From NCBI GenBank assembly GCA_009731375.1, contig BJOX01000112.1:594144-621216 (forward strand): a stretch of 27,073 nt of DNA, in the 5' to 3' direction. Below the pieces are notes generated by a model that made no database searches, was not told where the DNA came from, and saw nothing but the letters and a program-made list of their open reading frames with translations. The translations under genes and the position numbers were made by a program. Positions 16,575 to 25,180 of this stretch are shown in pieces. The stretch's first letter is position 1. Every line of letters begins with the position of its first letter. This DNA is from Paulinella micropora (lineage: Eukaryota > Cercozoa > Imbricatea > Euglyphida).

Positions 16575-16881
16575 TTACTGGGTACATTCACGTGTCAAAC
16601 TCAGCCAATAGAATTTGTGTTAAGGGGCAGATTTTAGATTAGCGGCCAGATTTCAATCAGGAGGCCCTCAGATTAGTGGTCAGAATTCAAATTAGTGCAA
16701 CTTAACGGTTATATCCGTCCGCAAAATCTGCATAATTTTTGCGCCGTTGAAATATTACCGTTAAATTAAACTAATTTGAATTCTGACCACTAATCTAAAA
16801 TCTGACCGCTAATCTGAAATCTGACCCTTAACTCAAATTCGCTGGCTGAGTTTGACACTTGAATGTATTAATACCCAGTAA
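16575..16881 (+). mobile_element. Foldback MITE, copy 1 (307 bp)
   Basis: The ends are TTACTGGGTACATTCA and, at the other end, TGAATGTATTAATACCCAGTAA. Almost the whole element is two inverted arms of about 130 bp: TGTCAAACTCAGCCA...AGATTAG...AATTCAAATTAGTG and their complements, with a centre containing CCGTCCGCAAAATCTGC. It has no coding capacity. A second copy in opposite orientation lies at 23333-23609. The left flank is TA and the right is TG, which fits a TA target with one mutation. Confidence 0.85.
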
Positions 16882-17414
16882 TGATAAAGTCACATGATTT
16901 TTCTTTAATTAAGGGTTTCACTTACAACAACTACGTGACTGAAAAACTATAAAACTAGTACTACTGACTTGAAGTATTTAATTAACTACCCGTCCTGTGC
17001 CTTGGACCTGTCAACGCACAGCAATTTAGGGGTTTAACTTGAAAAAATAATAATAATAATAATAACTTAGTAATAAAAAATATATTTAAAAAAAAAAAAC
17101 TTGCTTCCGATCAAAAAACTCAACTTGAAAAACTTTGAAAAAATATCATCTGCGGTGTAATGCTGGTATTCAACAGGCTAAAATTTTCAAATAGTCTGTT
17201 TTAACCAGGGTAAACGTGAACTTTGAAAAACGTCATGAAAGCAGTTTCAGCCATCAAAAAACCCGGCTCAGTCACGGTGCAGTGCACTGTAGTAATCCTG
17301 CTGCCTAATGGTTTTTGCACCGTCAGAGGAGTACGGTGGAAAACTTGATGAAACCTAGGAAAACCGTGCCGTGATAGGTCACGGCGAAAATTATTAATAG
17401 TTTGTCAAAATTCC
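16882..17414. other. Unique AT-rich sequence, possible downstream part of the minus-strand gene
   Basis: Contains a short (ATA)n tract at about 17047-17066 and an A-run near 17088. The segment from 17160 to 17400 has ordinary composition, but I could not define exons in it. Confidence 0.4.
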
Positions 17415-17626
17415 TGAGAACATACTCTGGAACGCAGCGGCAATACCTTTAATGAATGATCATAGTCTATACTAGTATAATACACTGAAAAACCAAACCT
17501 CCGGCAGACCGGATGATTCCGAATAATAACTTCAAAAACATTGAATTCTGTGGCGGCAACTTCAAGTGACTTGATCGGAGTTTCAACAGCACTTCAAAAT
17601 CTTGAATACTGATTGAATGAGTTTAC
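17415..17626 (-). CDS. Possible continuation of the minus-strand gene
   Basis: Reading down the minus strand from the donor at 17626, two frames stay open over this stretch. One includes SAVETPIKSLEVAATEFNVF, the other IQDFEVLLKLRSSHLKLPPQ. Each is protein-like, and the correct one depends on where the intron that begins near 17626 or 17672 ends. No family is recognised. Confidence 0.25.
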
Positions 17627-18229
17627 CTGTTTGAAGTTGATGGCCCGGGTGCTCATATAGAACTTACGATCGAAAATAAGGACTGATTCAAGTTCAACTT
17701 GGAACGCTGAAGACCAAGCCTCTTTTTTGATGAAAACACTTGTGTCATGCTTGCCAGGCTTTTGCTTGAAACGATGTGGTTTGAACTGACACACACCTGC
17801 TTTGGTGCACTTGACCTCCGACATGATTTTGGTGGCGCCGACCCGTGAAGTTGATGATTTCTTTGGCAATATTTCAACTAGACCGTGGCATGCCAATTCC
17901 CGGAGAGGAAACCAGAAAAATTTGCAAAAAATATTTGAACAAACCGTGAGGCCTATCAACATACCGTCGTAGCCTTTTAAGCGAAGGCCGCCTGCCACTA
18001 AATTTTTTTTTTTTTTGTCACCGACGGTTTTTGCGGGGTCGAGATTGGTCACGGTAAAAGTCATGGCTAGGCCGCTGCCGAGAGGGTTTTGTGTTTCAAC
18101 TTGTTTGTGTGTGTTTCTCATGCGTCCCGTGGCCTTGCACAGTCTTTCCAAACGTTCAAGTGTGTCCATGCTGTCTGCAAAATGGAGTGTTGTGAACTTA
18201 TCTGTAGCATGTATTGTTCTTTTTGGCAA
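17627..18229 (-). CDS. Unidentified coding segment
   Basis: About 200 codons are open in non-repetitive sequence, which is unusual in this window. From the first ATG at 18229 the frame passes MDTLERLERLCKATG and later LACHGLVEILPKKSSTS, VGATKIMSEVKCTKAG, HDTSVFIKKEAWSS and MSTRAINFKQ. It then meets a possible donor CAG|GTAAAC at 17626. A second strong donor, GATC|GTAAGT, lies at about 17672. CATTTTGCAG just before the second methionine (about 18170) could be an acceptor, so translation may start upstream. An A-run near 18005 lies inside the frame. It is mostly basic and soluble-looking with scattered cysteines, and I recognise no domain. Confidence 0.45.
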
Positions 18230-18660
18230 AACTTGAAGCCGCGCCCCTTGTTGGCACCTGTCTTTTATCGCTCATATATGTGTTGTGTGTGCTTTTCTGG
18301 GAATGTAACCAGTGTGCTGAATCTATTCCTATTCAGTGGCATATGGTCTTTGTTTTGTCTACTATGATGTTCAACTACTGCTCCTTTCTTTGTAACCCTG
18401 CCGGGAGGGGGGGGGGGGGGGGGGGTTTGGNNNNNNNNNNTGGTTTCGACGAACAAGACCATGACAAGCACTAATATCGCGGCGGGGGCCGTCGGGCTCA
18501 GGCTGGGCATCCAAGTTACTCCCTCAGTTTCAAAACTTGTGAATGTCCTTTACGCAATGAGCCAGCTTGCAAATGAGTCCGGCACTCTTTTAGTCAACTT
18601 GATCAGTATTAGATGATAAAACTTACCACTTGCAGGGACTCATGAATCATTGAGAGCCGG
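18230..18660. other. Unique sequence with poly-G and 10-N gap (18431-18440)
   Basis: A G homopolymer of about 20 bases (18406-18425) leads into a ten-base gap. The rest is unique. Several ACCAG/TTCAG sites occur on the plus strand but no open exon pair is convincing. Confidence 0.5.
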
Positions 18661-18667
18661 GAAGGAC

Positions 18668-18780
18668 TTTTTTTTTCAACTTTTTTTGTTTTTGTTTTTG
18701 TTTTTGTTTTTGTTTTTGCTTTTGGTTTGGTTTTGGTTTTGTTTGTTTTTGTTTGTTTGCTTTTGCTGTTGTTGTTGTTG
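18668..18780. repeat. (TTTTTG)n / (GTT)n array
   Basis: TTTTTG hexamers, TTTGG and GTTTGT units, and a short GTT run. Confidence 0.9.
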
Positions 18781-19290
18781 TTCGAAAGTTATGCTTCATT
18801 TTTTCCAAATTGTTCCCACCGTTTGCAAGGACTCGGACGTTAAGCTGCCAAGCCCGGACATGGAGGATCACAAATACAGTCTCAGCTGGCATTGACCACT
18901 CCGTTTTTTTCTTCATGGTAAGTATTGCTATCACCCTCCCAGTTCTGAGAAATATTTGACAGCCTGCCGTACTTTGGTTGAACTGACAAGGAGCTCGCCG
19001 TACTATGTTGTAAATTCAATTGAATGCCTACCCTGGCCCGAGGAGGCTAGCTAACCTTCAAGACTTACAAGTTACTCAGCCGAGCCGCGCGAGGTGATGG
19101 TACTGGCAGCCCAGCGACCTAGACTCAGACCGTGACTCAAATAGAAGTTGTATAATTAGTTATCTTGCCATTCGTTTAATATACGCATGTGCTCCAAATG
19201 TGGCGTTTATCAATTAGCACTTTTTCAGTTTGCAACAAGCGGGTTCGAATTCCGAAGCCTCAGGTTCAGAAAGGGATGTTCACACCGATG
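18781..19290. other. Unique sequence, possible exon on either strand near 18800-18915
   Basis: On the plus strand a very good donor, CATG|GTAAGT, lies at 18917. The upstream frame ends AGIDHSVFFFM. On the minus strand the same bases are open as EWSMPAETVFVILHVRAW and then NVRVLANGG. I cannot choose between strands. The remaining part, to 19290, shows nothing definite. Confidence 0.3.
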
Positions 19291-19566
19291 CCACCTGCGA
19301 ACGCGAAACACACAGACGTTACTAAATTCAATCGATAACGCATCAAAACAGCCAGACGTCATCCACACGGACGCCACCTGCGAACGCGAAACACACAGAT
19401 CTAGACGTTACTGATCACATAACAAATTCAATCTATAACGCATCAAAACAGCCAGACGTCATCCACACGGACGCCACCTGCGAACGCGAAACACATGTAC
19501 ACAGACGTTACTGATCACATAACAAATTCAATCGATAACGCATCAAAACAGCCAGAAGTCGTAAGC
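19291..19566. repeat. 83-100 bp minisatellite, about 2.8 copies
   Basis: CCACCTGCGAACGCGAAACA begins units at 19291, 19374 and 19474. Each unit carries ACAGACGTTACTGATCACAT, AACAAATTCAATC and CATCAAAACAGCCAGACGTC. The first unit lacks about 17 bp that the later ones contain. The last partial unit overlaps the 3' end of the minus-strand reading frame at 19515-19721. Confidence 0.9.
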
Positions 19567-19721
19567 ACCTCCTTTAACGGGTCACTCCTCGGGTCTAATT
19601 CAACCCAAACGCAAACTTGGTTCCCTTCATCTGTGGTCCAACAATGTTTAACTTTTGCAGCTTCCACGTTTCCACTGAGCGCCAGTAGTAGGGTTAGCAT
19701 CAAAAGAATCCAGGACCACAT
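19515..19721 (-). CDS. Candidate small secreted protein, 68 aa or first coding exon
   Basis: Just behind a good acceptor (CTTCTGTTTACAG, exon start at 19733) the minus strand has ATG at 19721. It opens MWSWILLMLTLLLALSGNVE followed by AAKVKHCWTTDEGNQ and VCVWVELDPR. This is a textbook signal peptide: a short N-region, a leucine-rich core and a small residue at the cleavage site (after about residue 21), then a hydrophilic start with two cysteines. The frame stops at 19515 inside the minisatellite. A donor at about GGAG|GTGCTTACG would remove the repeat-derived end, so this may be only the first coding exon. No family is recognised. Confidence 0.5.
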   Translation of the reverse strand: MWSWILLMLTLLLALSGNVEAAKVKHCWTTDEGNQVCVWVELDPRSDPLKEVLTTSGCFDALSIEFVM

Positions 19722-19885
19722 AGCAAGATCAATCTGTAAACAGAAGTGCAACTTGAAGGTTAATATGTAGCTTGAGGCTGAAAGGGTTATATTATTATGA
19801 TATAGGTATAATGTATGCATAAATAGGAAGATATACATGTATACCAAACTTTAATATTGAAAAACTGACTTGCAAATTTTTGTGC
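19722..19885. other. Unique AT-rich sequence upstream of the secreted-protein candidate
   Basis: Contains the proposed acceptor (about 19734-19746 on the minus strand) and probable 5' untranslated or intron sequence. No promoter motif can be assigned. Confidence 0.35.
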
Positions 19886-20080
19886 CCCCCCCCCCCCCCC
19901 CCCCCCCNNNNNNNNNNATATAGAAGAGGAGGAGAAGGTCCCAGGAGAAGGAGGAAGAGGAGGAGGAGGAAGAAGAAGAAGAAGAAGAAGAAGAAGAAGA
20001 AGAAGAAGAAGAAGAAGAAGAAGAAGAATTAACTGACAGACCGGAACGTAGAGTAATGCCATCATATACAGGGTGGGCCG
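19886..20080. repeat. Poly-C, 10-N gap (19908-19917), (GAA)n/(GGA)n
   Basis: A C homopolymer (19886-19907) ends in a ten-base gap, followed by GGAGAA and GAA trinucleotides to 20028 and a short unique segment. Confidence 0.95.
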
Positions 20081-20082
20081 GC

Positions 20083-20340
20083 ATGAGAGAGAGAGAGAGA
20101 GAGAGAATGAGTGAGTGAGTGAGTGAGTGAGTGAGTGTGTGAGAGATAGATAGATAGATAGATAGATAGAGAGATAGAGAGAGAGAGAGATACGAGATCG
20201 AGAGATGAGAGAGAGAGAGAGGGAGAGAGAGAGGGAGAGAGAGAGGGAGAGAGAGAGAGATGAGAGATGAGAGATGAGAGATGAGAGATGAGAGAGAGAT
20301 GAGAGAGAAGAGAGAGAGAGATGAGAGATGAGAGAGAGAC
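20083..20340. repeat. (GA)n, (GAGT)n, (GATA)n array
   Basis: GA dinucleotides are interrupted by GAGT (20107-20137) and GATA (20146-20168) tetramers and by GAGATGA units. Confidence 0.95.
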
Positions 20341-20435
20341 TGAATAAGTAGGTTTCCACCTTAGATAAAGGTATGACTTAATAGCTATACTTTCCCTGAG
20401 TCAAATTGTAAAATTGTTCTCTCAATAAAAACGAT

Positions 20436-20496
20436 GAAGAAGAAGAGAGAGATGAGAGAGAGAGAGCGCGAGTGAGATCGAGAGAGAGAGAGATCT

Positions 20497-20579
<83 letters not shown>

Positions 20580-20610
20580 NNNNNNNNNNAGAGAGAGAGA
20601 GAGAGAGAAA
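20436..20610. repeat. (GA)n array with 10-N gap (20580-20589)
   Basis: GA dinucleotides with GCGCGAGT and GATCTAGA interruptions continue across a ten-base gap. Confidence 0.95.
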
Positions 20611-20652
20611 CAGACGATACTTCATTCACGAAAGGTGCCAGCTTGAGGAACT

Positions 20653-20937
20653 GATGTTTTCGTGCTTGTGCGGAAAACAGCGCGAGTAGGAATTGCTGCC
20701 CACTTGTGGATTTGTTGTTTCTCAGGCCTTGCCACTTTTCTGCAAAGGGCCGCTAGAACTTTTGCTGCCAATACGGATCCGGTGGAGAAAAAACCAGGGC
20801 CGAATTCTGCGGGATTATGGTCTCCGCCGAGGGGACTGCTAGGCCTAGGCCTTCGGTTTAATGAAGTTAACAATTTAACCTCTGGTCTATCCATACAAAT
20901 CGTTAGCTCAAGAGCTATTGATTTAACTAGATGGTGA
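20653..20937 (+). CDS. Possible coding segment, unidentified
   Basis: A plus-strand frame of about 90 codons in non-repetitive sequence runs from ATG at about 20662 to TGA at 20935. It includes AHLWICCFSGLATFLQRAAR, TFAANTDPVEKKPGPNSAG and RFNEVNNLTSGLSIQIV. The antisense frame is also open over 90 codons, so open-frame length alone does not decide. VEKKPGP is loosely like the ribosome-skipping 2A motif (usual core DxExNPGP), but the Asn before PGP is Lys and the Asp is Pro. An acceptor-like TTGTTTCTCAG lies inside at about 20725. Confidence 0.25.
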   Translation, partial: DVFVLVRKTARVGIAAHLWICCFSGLATFLQRAARTFAANTDPVEKKPGPNSAGLWSPPRGLLGLGLRFNEVNNLTSGLSIQIVSSRAIDLTRW

Positions 20938-21025
20938 CCTACGTCTCAAGTTATTAAAGGTAATGAGAAATTATCAAAATATTAAAGTATTAAAATAAAA
21001 TGACTTAGATTAAAAATATTAAAAT

Positions 21026-21228
21026 NNNNNNNNNNNNNNNNNNNNNNNNNNNNNNNNNNNNNNNNNNNNNNNNNNNNNNNNNNNNNNNNNNNNNNNNNNN
21101 NNNNNNNNNNNNNNNNNNNNNNNNNNNNNNNNNNNNNNNNNNNNNNNNNNNNNNNNNNNNNNNNNNNNNNNNNNNNNNNNNNNNNNNNNNNNNNNNNNNN
21201 NNNNNNNNNNNNNNNNNNNNNNNNNNNN
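21026..21228. other. Assembly gap (203 N)
   Basis: The gap is bounded by AT-rich ATTAAAAT units on the left and a GCTAAGG-poly-A stretch on the right. Confidence 0.95.
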
Positions 21229-21430
21229 GCTAAGGAAAAAAAAAAAAAAAAAAAAAAAAAACGGAAGTATATATAATAATATAATATATATATATGTATA
21301 TATATGTTGAAAGAGTTATATTCTCACTCAGTACTATATATTATATATATACATAAATATATATAATATATATATTTATATATATATATATGTTGAAAGT
21401 GTTATATTCTCACTCAGTACTATATATAAC
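21229..21430. repeat. Poly-A, (AT)n and an 85-bp tandem duplication
   Basis: TATGTTGAAAG.GTTATATTCT then CACTCAGTACTATATA occurs at about 21303 and 21388, differing by one base at GAAAGA/GAAAGT. AT dinucleotides separate the copies. Confidence 0.85.
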
Positions 21431-21587
21431 GGTGGCACTCGCAAAAGCTGGTAGACACGAGGTGACTCCCCAAGGGGCTATCCTTATTACTACTACTAGA
21501 AGCAGTTCCAAGAGAAAAAACAGAGTTCTCAAGTTACCAGATTTCACTTCCTGCAGCTGCCATCTGTTTCGAATTCTCTATGTTTGA
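21431..21587 (+). CDS. Weak coding candidate
   Basis: A plus-strand frame reads TVALAKAGRHEVTPQGAILI, then TRSSSKRKNRVLKLPDF, and stops at 21585. The sequence is non-repetitive and protein-like, but its start lies in the duplicated AT block and no clear splice sites delimit it. Confidence 0.2.
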
Positions 21588-21589
21588 AT

Positions 21590-21850
21590 GTTAGTCTTCT
21601 TTCTGTGTGTGTCTTTTAGCTGTGTGTTTTTCTGTCAGTTTTTCTTTATCTGTGTCTTTAACTTTCTGTGTACTCTCTGTCTTCTGTGTCTATATATCTC
21701 TGTGTGTCTATCTGTGTGGCTATCTGCAGCTGTATGTCTATATCTATCTGTATGTCTGTCTGTATGTCTGTCTGTCTGTCTTTCTCTCTGTCTGTGTGTC
21801 TGTGTGTCTGTCTGTCTGTCGACGTCTAGCTGTCTGTCTGTCCTGTCTTT
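21590..21850. repeat. (TGTC)n / (TGTGTC)n array
   Basis: Degenerate CTGTGTGTC and CTGT units give way to clean CTGT tetramers near 21755-21845. Confidence 0.9.
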
Positions 21851-21947
21851 CAATTTCCTCAGCCTCGAAATATAATTCAGCCCTGAATTCTGTCACCACA
21901 GAAACAAGCAAATAAAATGCAAAGCAGACGTTCGCTATCGGTCCCTA

Positions 21948-21987
21948 NNNNNNNNNNNNNNNNNNNNNNNNNNNNNNNNNNNNNNNN
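21948..21987. other. Assembly gap (40 N)
   Basis: The gap lies between a short unique segment (GACGTTCGCTATCGGTCCC) and the possible exon at 22012. Confidence 0.95.
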
Positions 21988-22011
21988 CTCATTTTTTTGC
22001 TGTTGGGCTAG

Positions 22012-22107
22012 AGTAAGACCTAAAGAACCCTATTATGTCATACTGAATGCAGAATTCGCAAATCATAACGCGTTTTTAGACTTACAAGTTGAACAATATG
22101 TTACATG
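22012..22107 (+). CDS. Possible exon, unidentified
   Basis: After a pyrimidine tract and TTGGGCTAG comes a non-repetitive open stretch reading VRPKEPYYVILNAEFANHNA then FLDLQVEQYV. The composition is strongly protein-like. The 3' boundary is uncertain: GTTGAA or GTTACA could serve as a weak donor. No family is recognised. Confidence 0.3.
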
Positions 22108-22344
22108 CATATGTTTGTTCTTGTACATACTTATATATGTATGTATATTATGCATGTATATACTTATAACTCCTCCTCCTCCCTCATCCTTCCTCCTCCT
22201 TCTTGGATTTTGGGATTCTTTTTATTTAGTATAAATATGCAATTATAACTCATGTGGAAACTGCAAAACAGCTATTACCAAAAGCAAATCGCTACCCGAG
22301 GCAGTCACCAGTGTCTGGGGTTGAAATGATAATTTATTAATATT

Positions 22345-22453
22345 TTCTTCTTCTTCTTCTTCTTCTTCTTCCTGTTGTTCTTGTTGTTGTTGTTGTTGTT
22401 GTTGTTCTTCTTCTTCTTCTTCTTCTTCTTCTTCTTCTTCTTCTTCTTCTTCT

Positions 22454-22485
<32 letters not shown>

Positions 22486-22735
22486 CTCTTCTTCCTCTTC
22501 TTCTCCTTCTTCTTCTCCTTCTCCTTCTCCTTCTCCTTCTTCTTCTTCTTCTTCTTCTTCTTCTTCTTCTTCTTCTTCTTCTTCTTCTTCTCCTTCTCCT
22601 TCTCCTTCTCCTCTCTTCTTCTTCTTCTTCTTCTTCTTCTTCTTCTTCTTCTTCTTCTTCTTCTTCTTTTTGTTCTTCTTCTTCTTCTTCTTCTTCTTCT
22701 TCTTCTTCTTCTTCTTCTTCTTCTTCTTCTTCTCT
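22345..22735. repeat. (CTT)n array with CCT variants
   Basis: About 390 bp of TTC trinucleotides with TCC and GTT sub-blocks. Poly-Phe, Glu and Arg readings are artefacts. Confidence 0.95.
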
Positions 22736-22741
22736 CTGCTT

Positions 22742-22935
22742 CAGTAACAAGTGCCTGGGGTTGAAGTTATCAATATAGTTCTAGTCTGGCGCTATCTTCT
22801 TCTTCTTCTTCTTCTTCTTCTTCTTCTTCTTCTTCTTCTTCTTCTCCTTCTTCTTCTTCTTCTTCTTCTTCTTCTTCTTCTTCTTCTTCTTCTTCTTCTT
22901 CTTCTCCTTCGTCGTCGTTGTCGTCGTCGCTCTTC
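22742..22935. repeat. Second (CTT)n array behind a duplicated 24-bp leader
   Basis: CAGTAACAAGTGCCTGGGGT then TGAA at 22742 is a near copy of CAGTCACCAGTGTCTGGGGT and TGAA at 22302. Each copy precedes a CTT array, so leader plus array has been duplicated with a period of about 440 bp. Confidence 0.85.
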
Positions 22936-23330
22936 ATCGCCTTTCTCGTTTTCATTCATCATTCTCCTCCTGCCTCCTCGCACTAGTGTTTGAATCGGAT
23001 ACGCACTATACATACTTTGATAAAACATATACACACTACAAACAACTACAACTTGCATATGCAAATCATACATAACATGCATACACAACATAAGCGCCTT
23101 CACTGCATGTTTACAATTTTGATGGATATGTCGTTATGATGTTCGTCCAATTTTTTGCAACCTCATCAGGGCTCCAAGCGCAACGGGCTCGAATCTGGCC
23201 CCGCGTCGAAGAAGAGACAGAAGAATAGCGACAGCTCGGTAGTCTTGAGAATGTCCTCCTTTATTTTCATGTACATATTGCATAGCATACAAAATATAGG
23301 TAGGTGTGTCTGCGTATGCGTTCACGCAGC
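22936..23330. other. Unique spacer upstream of MITE copy 2
   Basis: Ordinary unique sequence. Minus- and plus-strand frames of 70-90 codons occur near 23134-23349, but they overlap each other and the element and have no splice support. Confidence 0.45.
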
Positions 23331-23332
23331 TA

Positions 23333-23609
23333 TTACTGTGTACATTCAAGTGTCAAACTCAGCCATTGAATTTGAATTAAGGGCCAGATTTCAGATTAGC
23401 GGTCAGATTTCATATTAGCGGCCAGAATTTAAATTAGTTCAATTTAACGGTAACATTTCGCAAAATTGCGTAGATTTTGCGGACGGATATAGCCGTTAAA
23501 TTGAACTAATTTGAATTCTGGCCACTAATCTGAAATCTGCCGCTAGTCTGAAATCTGACCCTTTATTCGAATTCGATGGCTGAGTTTGACACTTGAATGT
23601 ACCCAGTAA
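23333..23609 (-). mobile_element. Foldback MITE, copy 2 (277 bp), TA-flanked
   Basis: The ends are TTACTGTGTACATTCAAGTG and CACTTGAATGTACCCAGTAA in complementary arrangement, with arms TGTCAAACTCAGCCA, CAGATTTCAGATTAGCGG and AATTTAAATTAGTTCAATTT. The centre, GATTTTGCGGACGGATATAG, is the reverse complement of the centre of copy 1. Exact TA dinucleotides flank it (23331-23332 and 23610-23611), matching the TA target of Tc1/mariner-type transposases. No open frame is present, so it would be mobilised in trans. Confidence 0.85.
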
Positions 23610-23622
23610 TATTGACTATGAT

Positions 23623-23624
<2 letters not shown>

Positions 23625-23692
<68 letters not shown>

Positions 23693-23775
23693 GTGTGTGT
23701 ATATATATGTGATATATATATACATATATATATATTATAAAAATATGTGTGTGTGTGTGTGTGTATGTATACATA
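23625..23775. repeat. (AT)n and (GT)n array
   Basis: AT dinucleotides directly follow the MITE, then TATG and GT runs. Confidence 0.95.
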
Positions 23776-23790
23776 TACACATATTTTAGG

Positions 23791-23889
23791 ACGACGCGGC
23801 AGCGGAAGAGGGACAGAGGCGCAAGCGAGCAGTAGCCAGTGCCAAACACAAAGGCGGGCGCGTGTGGACTCCTGTCTCCTCCCCCCCTA
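23791..23889 (+). CDS. Weak exon candidate, charged
   Basis: After ACATATTTTAG a frame reads DDAAAEEGQRRKRAVASAKH then KGGRVWTPVSSPP. It is GC-rich and non-repetitive, but no convincing donor follows before the CCTAACC tract. It could be an upstream exon of the 24.4-26.8 kb cluster. Confidence 0.2.
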
Positions 23890-23935
23890 ACCTAACCTTT
23901 CCTAACCTAACCAAGCCTAGCCTAACCTAAGACTA
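23886..23935. repeat. Short CCTAA tract
   Basis: CCTAACCTAACC, CTAACCTAACC and CCTAGCCTAACCTAA units make a degenerate complement of TTAGG, as in the arrays near 10.7-11.1 kb. Confidence 0.7.
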
Positions 23936-24138
23936 CGTAACATAGGGAGTTTAAGACCAGGGTGATGGTCCACAGCGGGCGATCTCGAGGCTCAACTGCG
24001 TGCAATTACGAACGCCGACTTCGTCAGAGTGTATCGGATGGTACAACAATATTAGAGGAGTTGGGGAGTGTTACTGGCAACGGGATCAAGAACCAAATCT
24101 AGGCCATAGCAGGTATTGCTCAAATGTTTGTTTTCTTC

Positions 24139-24143
24139 ACGAA

Positions 24144-24177
<34 letters not shown>

Positions 24178-24315
24178 CATACATATATACATACATATAT
24201 AATGTATATATATATATATATACATATATACATATATATGTATACATATATATATACATATATATATATATATGTATATTTATATATATATATATGTGTG
24301 TGTATATGTATGTAT
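24139..24315. repeat. (CATA)n and (AT)n array
   Basis: CATA tetramers followed by TATATACA mixed AT repeats and a short TG run. Confidence 0.95.
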
Positions 24316-24408
24316 CTTGATAATATACATGCATGTATAGCGCTTTTCATCCTTGCTGTCCATTTACAGCTCTTAACGACAAGCTGATTGTGCTTTCTTT
24401 TTGCTCAG

Positions 24409-24499
24409 TATGGAGGTAACGGACGCATCTGATTATCTGCAGCTGCTGTTGCCCCTCCCTGATGTCGATAAAGCGGGCGGGTTTGATGACGCTGCAGTG
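24409..24499 (+). CDS. Candidate exon with possible start codon
   Basis: CTTTCTTTTTGCTCAG is a strong acceptor, and AGTG|GTAAGG at 24500 is a strong donor. The only open frame begins at an ATG one base in and reads MEVTDASDYLQLLLPLPDVD then KAGGFDDAAV, ending in phase 0. The acidic, leucine-rich content is protein-like. The ATG at the very start of the exon may be the initiator behind a 5' untranslated exon, or an internal Met. I see no phase-matched partner immediately downstream, because the exon at 25181 needs a different phase. Confidence 0.45.
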
Positions 24500-25180
24500 G
24501 TAAGGCGGTTACTTCTGACATTTCCGCTGCAATACTCCCCGACCCTGTGGCGGGCATCACTGGCGACTCAATCCCAGGCAAGTCCGTGCCGAGATCAGAT
24601 GGCACCTATTGGTGTTTGCACCGGACCAGGGGCTGGTCGGAAAATTTTGAAATTAATATTGGTCTTCTTAGTTGTCGTCCCTTTTATGTGCTTTGCTATC
24701 ACATGACTTGAATTTATGCACTAAGAAATCCGATTTTCTTTCATGCCATATGAACACTGACTTCAAGCGTTTCTGTCTCAGCCAAGCAAAACTGCGGCAT
24801 GGCTCATTAGAACGCTTTTGATGAGGGCTAAGTTTTGATCAGCTACTTCACAAGCTGAGAACGAAGCACTGCAAACCATTCAATTTCTTGATTGCACTTG
24901 AGAATGGGTAAGGTTTTCTGTAAATAGACTGCCAGAGGTGACAGCTTTACCGACATTAGAAAGCCTACCAGAATAGCTGTCTCATCGAAATTGTCAGGCT
25001 GCTATACTGTTTTGCTCCATTTGTTTGTTACGGTTTCCTCTCCAAGGGCTCCACCAAGCCTGCTTGTCATTTTCCTTCTTCTTTTCCTGTTCCAGTTTTC
25101 TTGGTCCTTTCGTCTCCTTCGTAACTCCTCCTGCTTCTAGTTCTTTCCTCTTTCACTTCAAGCTTTGTTTTCTTCACTAG
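24500..25180. other. Probable intron or intergenic sequence
   Basis: Unique sequence of ordinary composition, ending in a long pyrimidine tract (about 25075-25178) and CTTCACTAG. No additional exon is supported. Confidence 0.4.

Noticed and set aside
19080-19250. tRNA from TGGCAGCCCAGCG (19103) and GGGTTCGAATTCC (19230)
   Set aside because: The B-box-like sequence is excellent but the A-box-like one is nearly 130 bp away and no acceptor stem pairs.
19291-19566. CRISPR-like array
   Set aside because: The units are contiguous 83-100 bp tandem copies without unique spacers, and the host is eukaryotic.
22337-22955. Poly-Glu, poly-Arg, poly-Phe and poly-Leu frames
   Set aside because: They are direct translations of CTT/GAA arrays in each frame. 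No flanking protein sequence supports them.
23134-23418. Frames of 71 and 87 codons around MITE copy 2
   Set aside because: They overlap each other on opposite strands, run into the inverted repeat and have no splice support.
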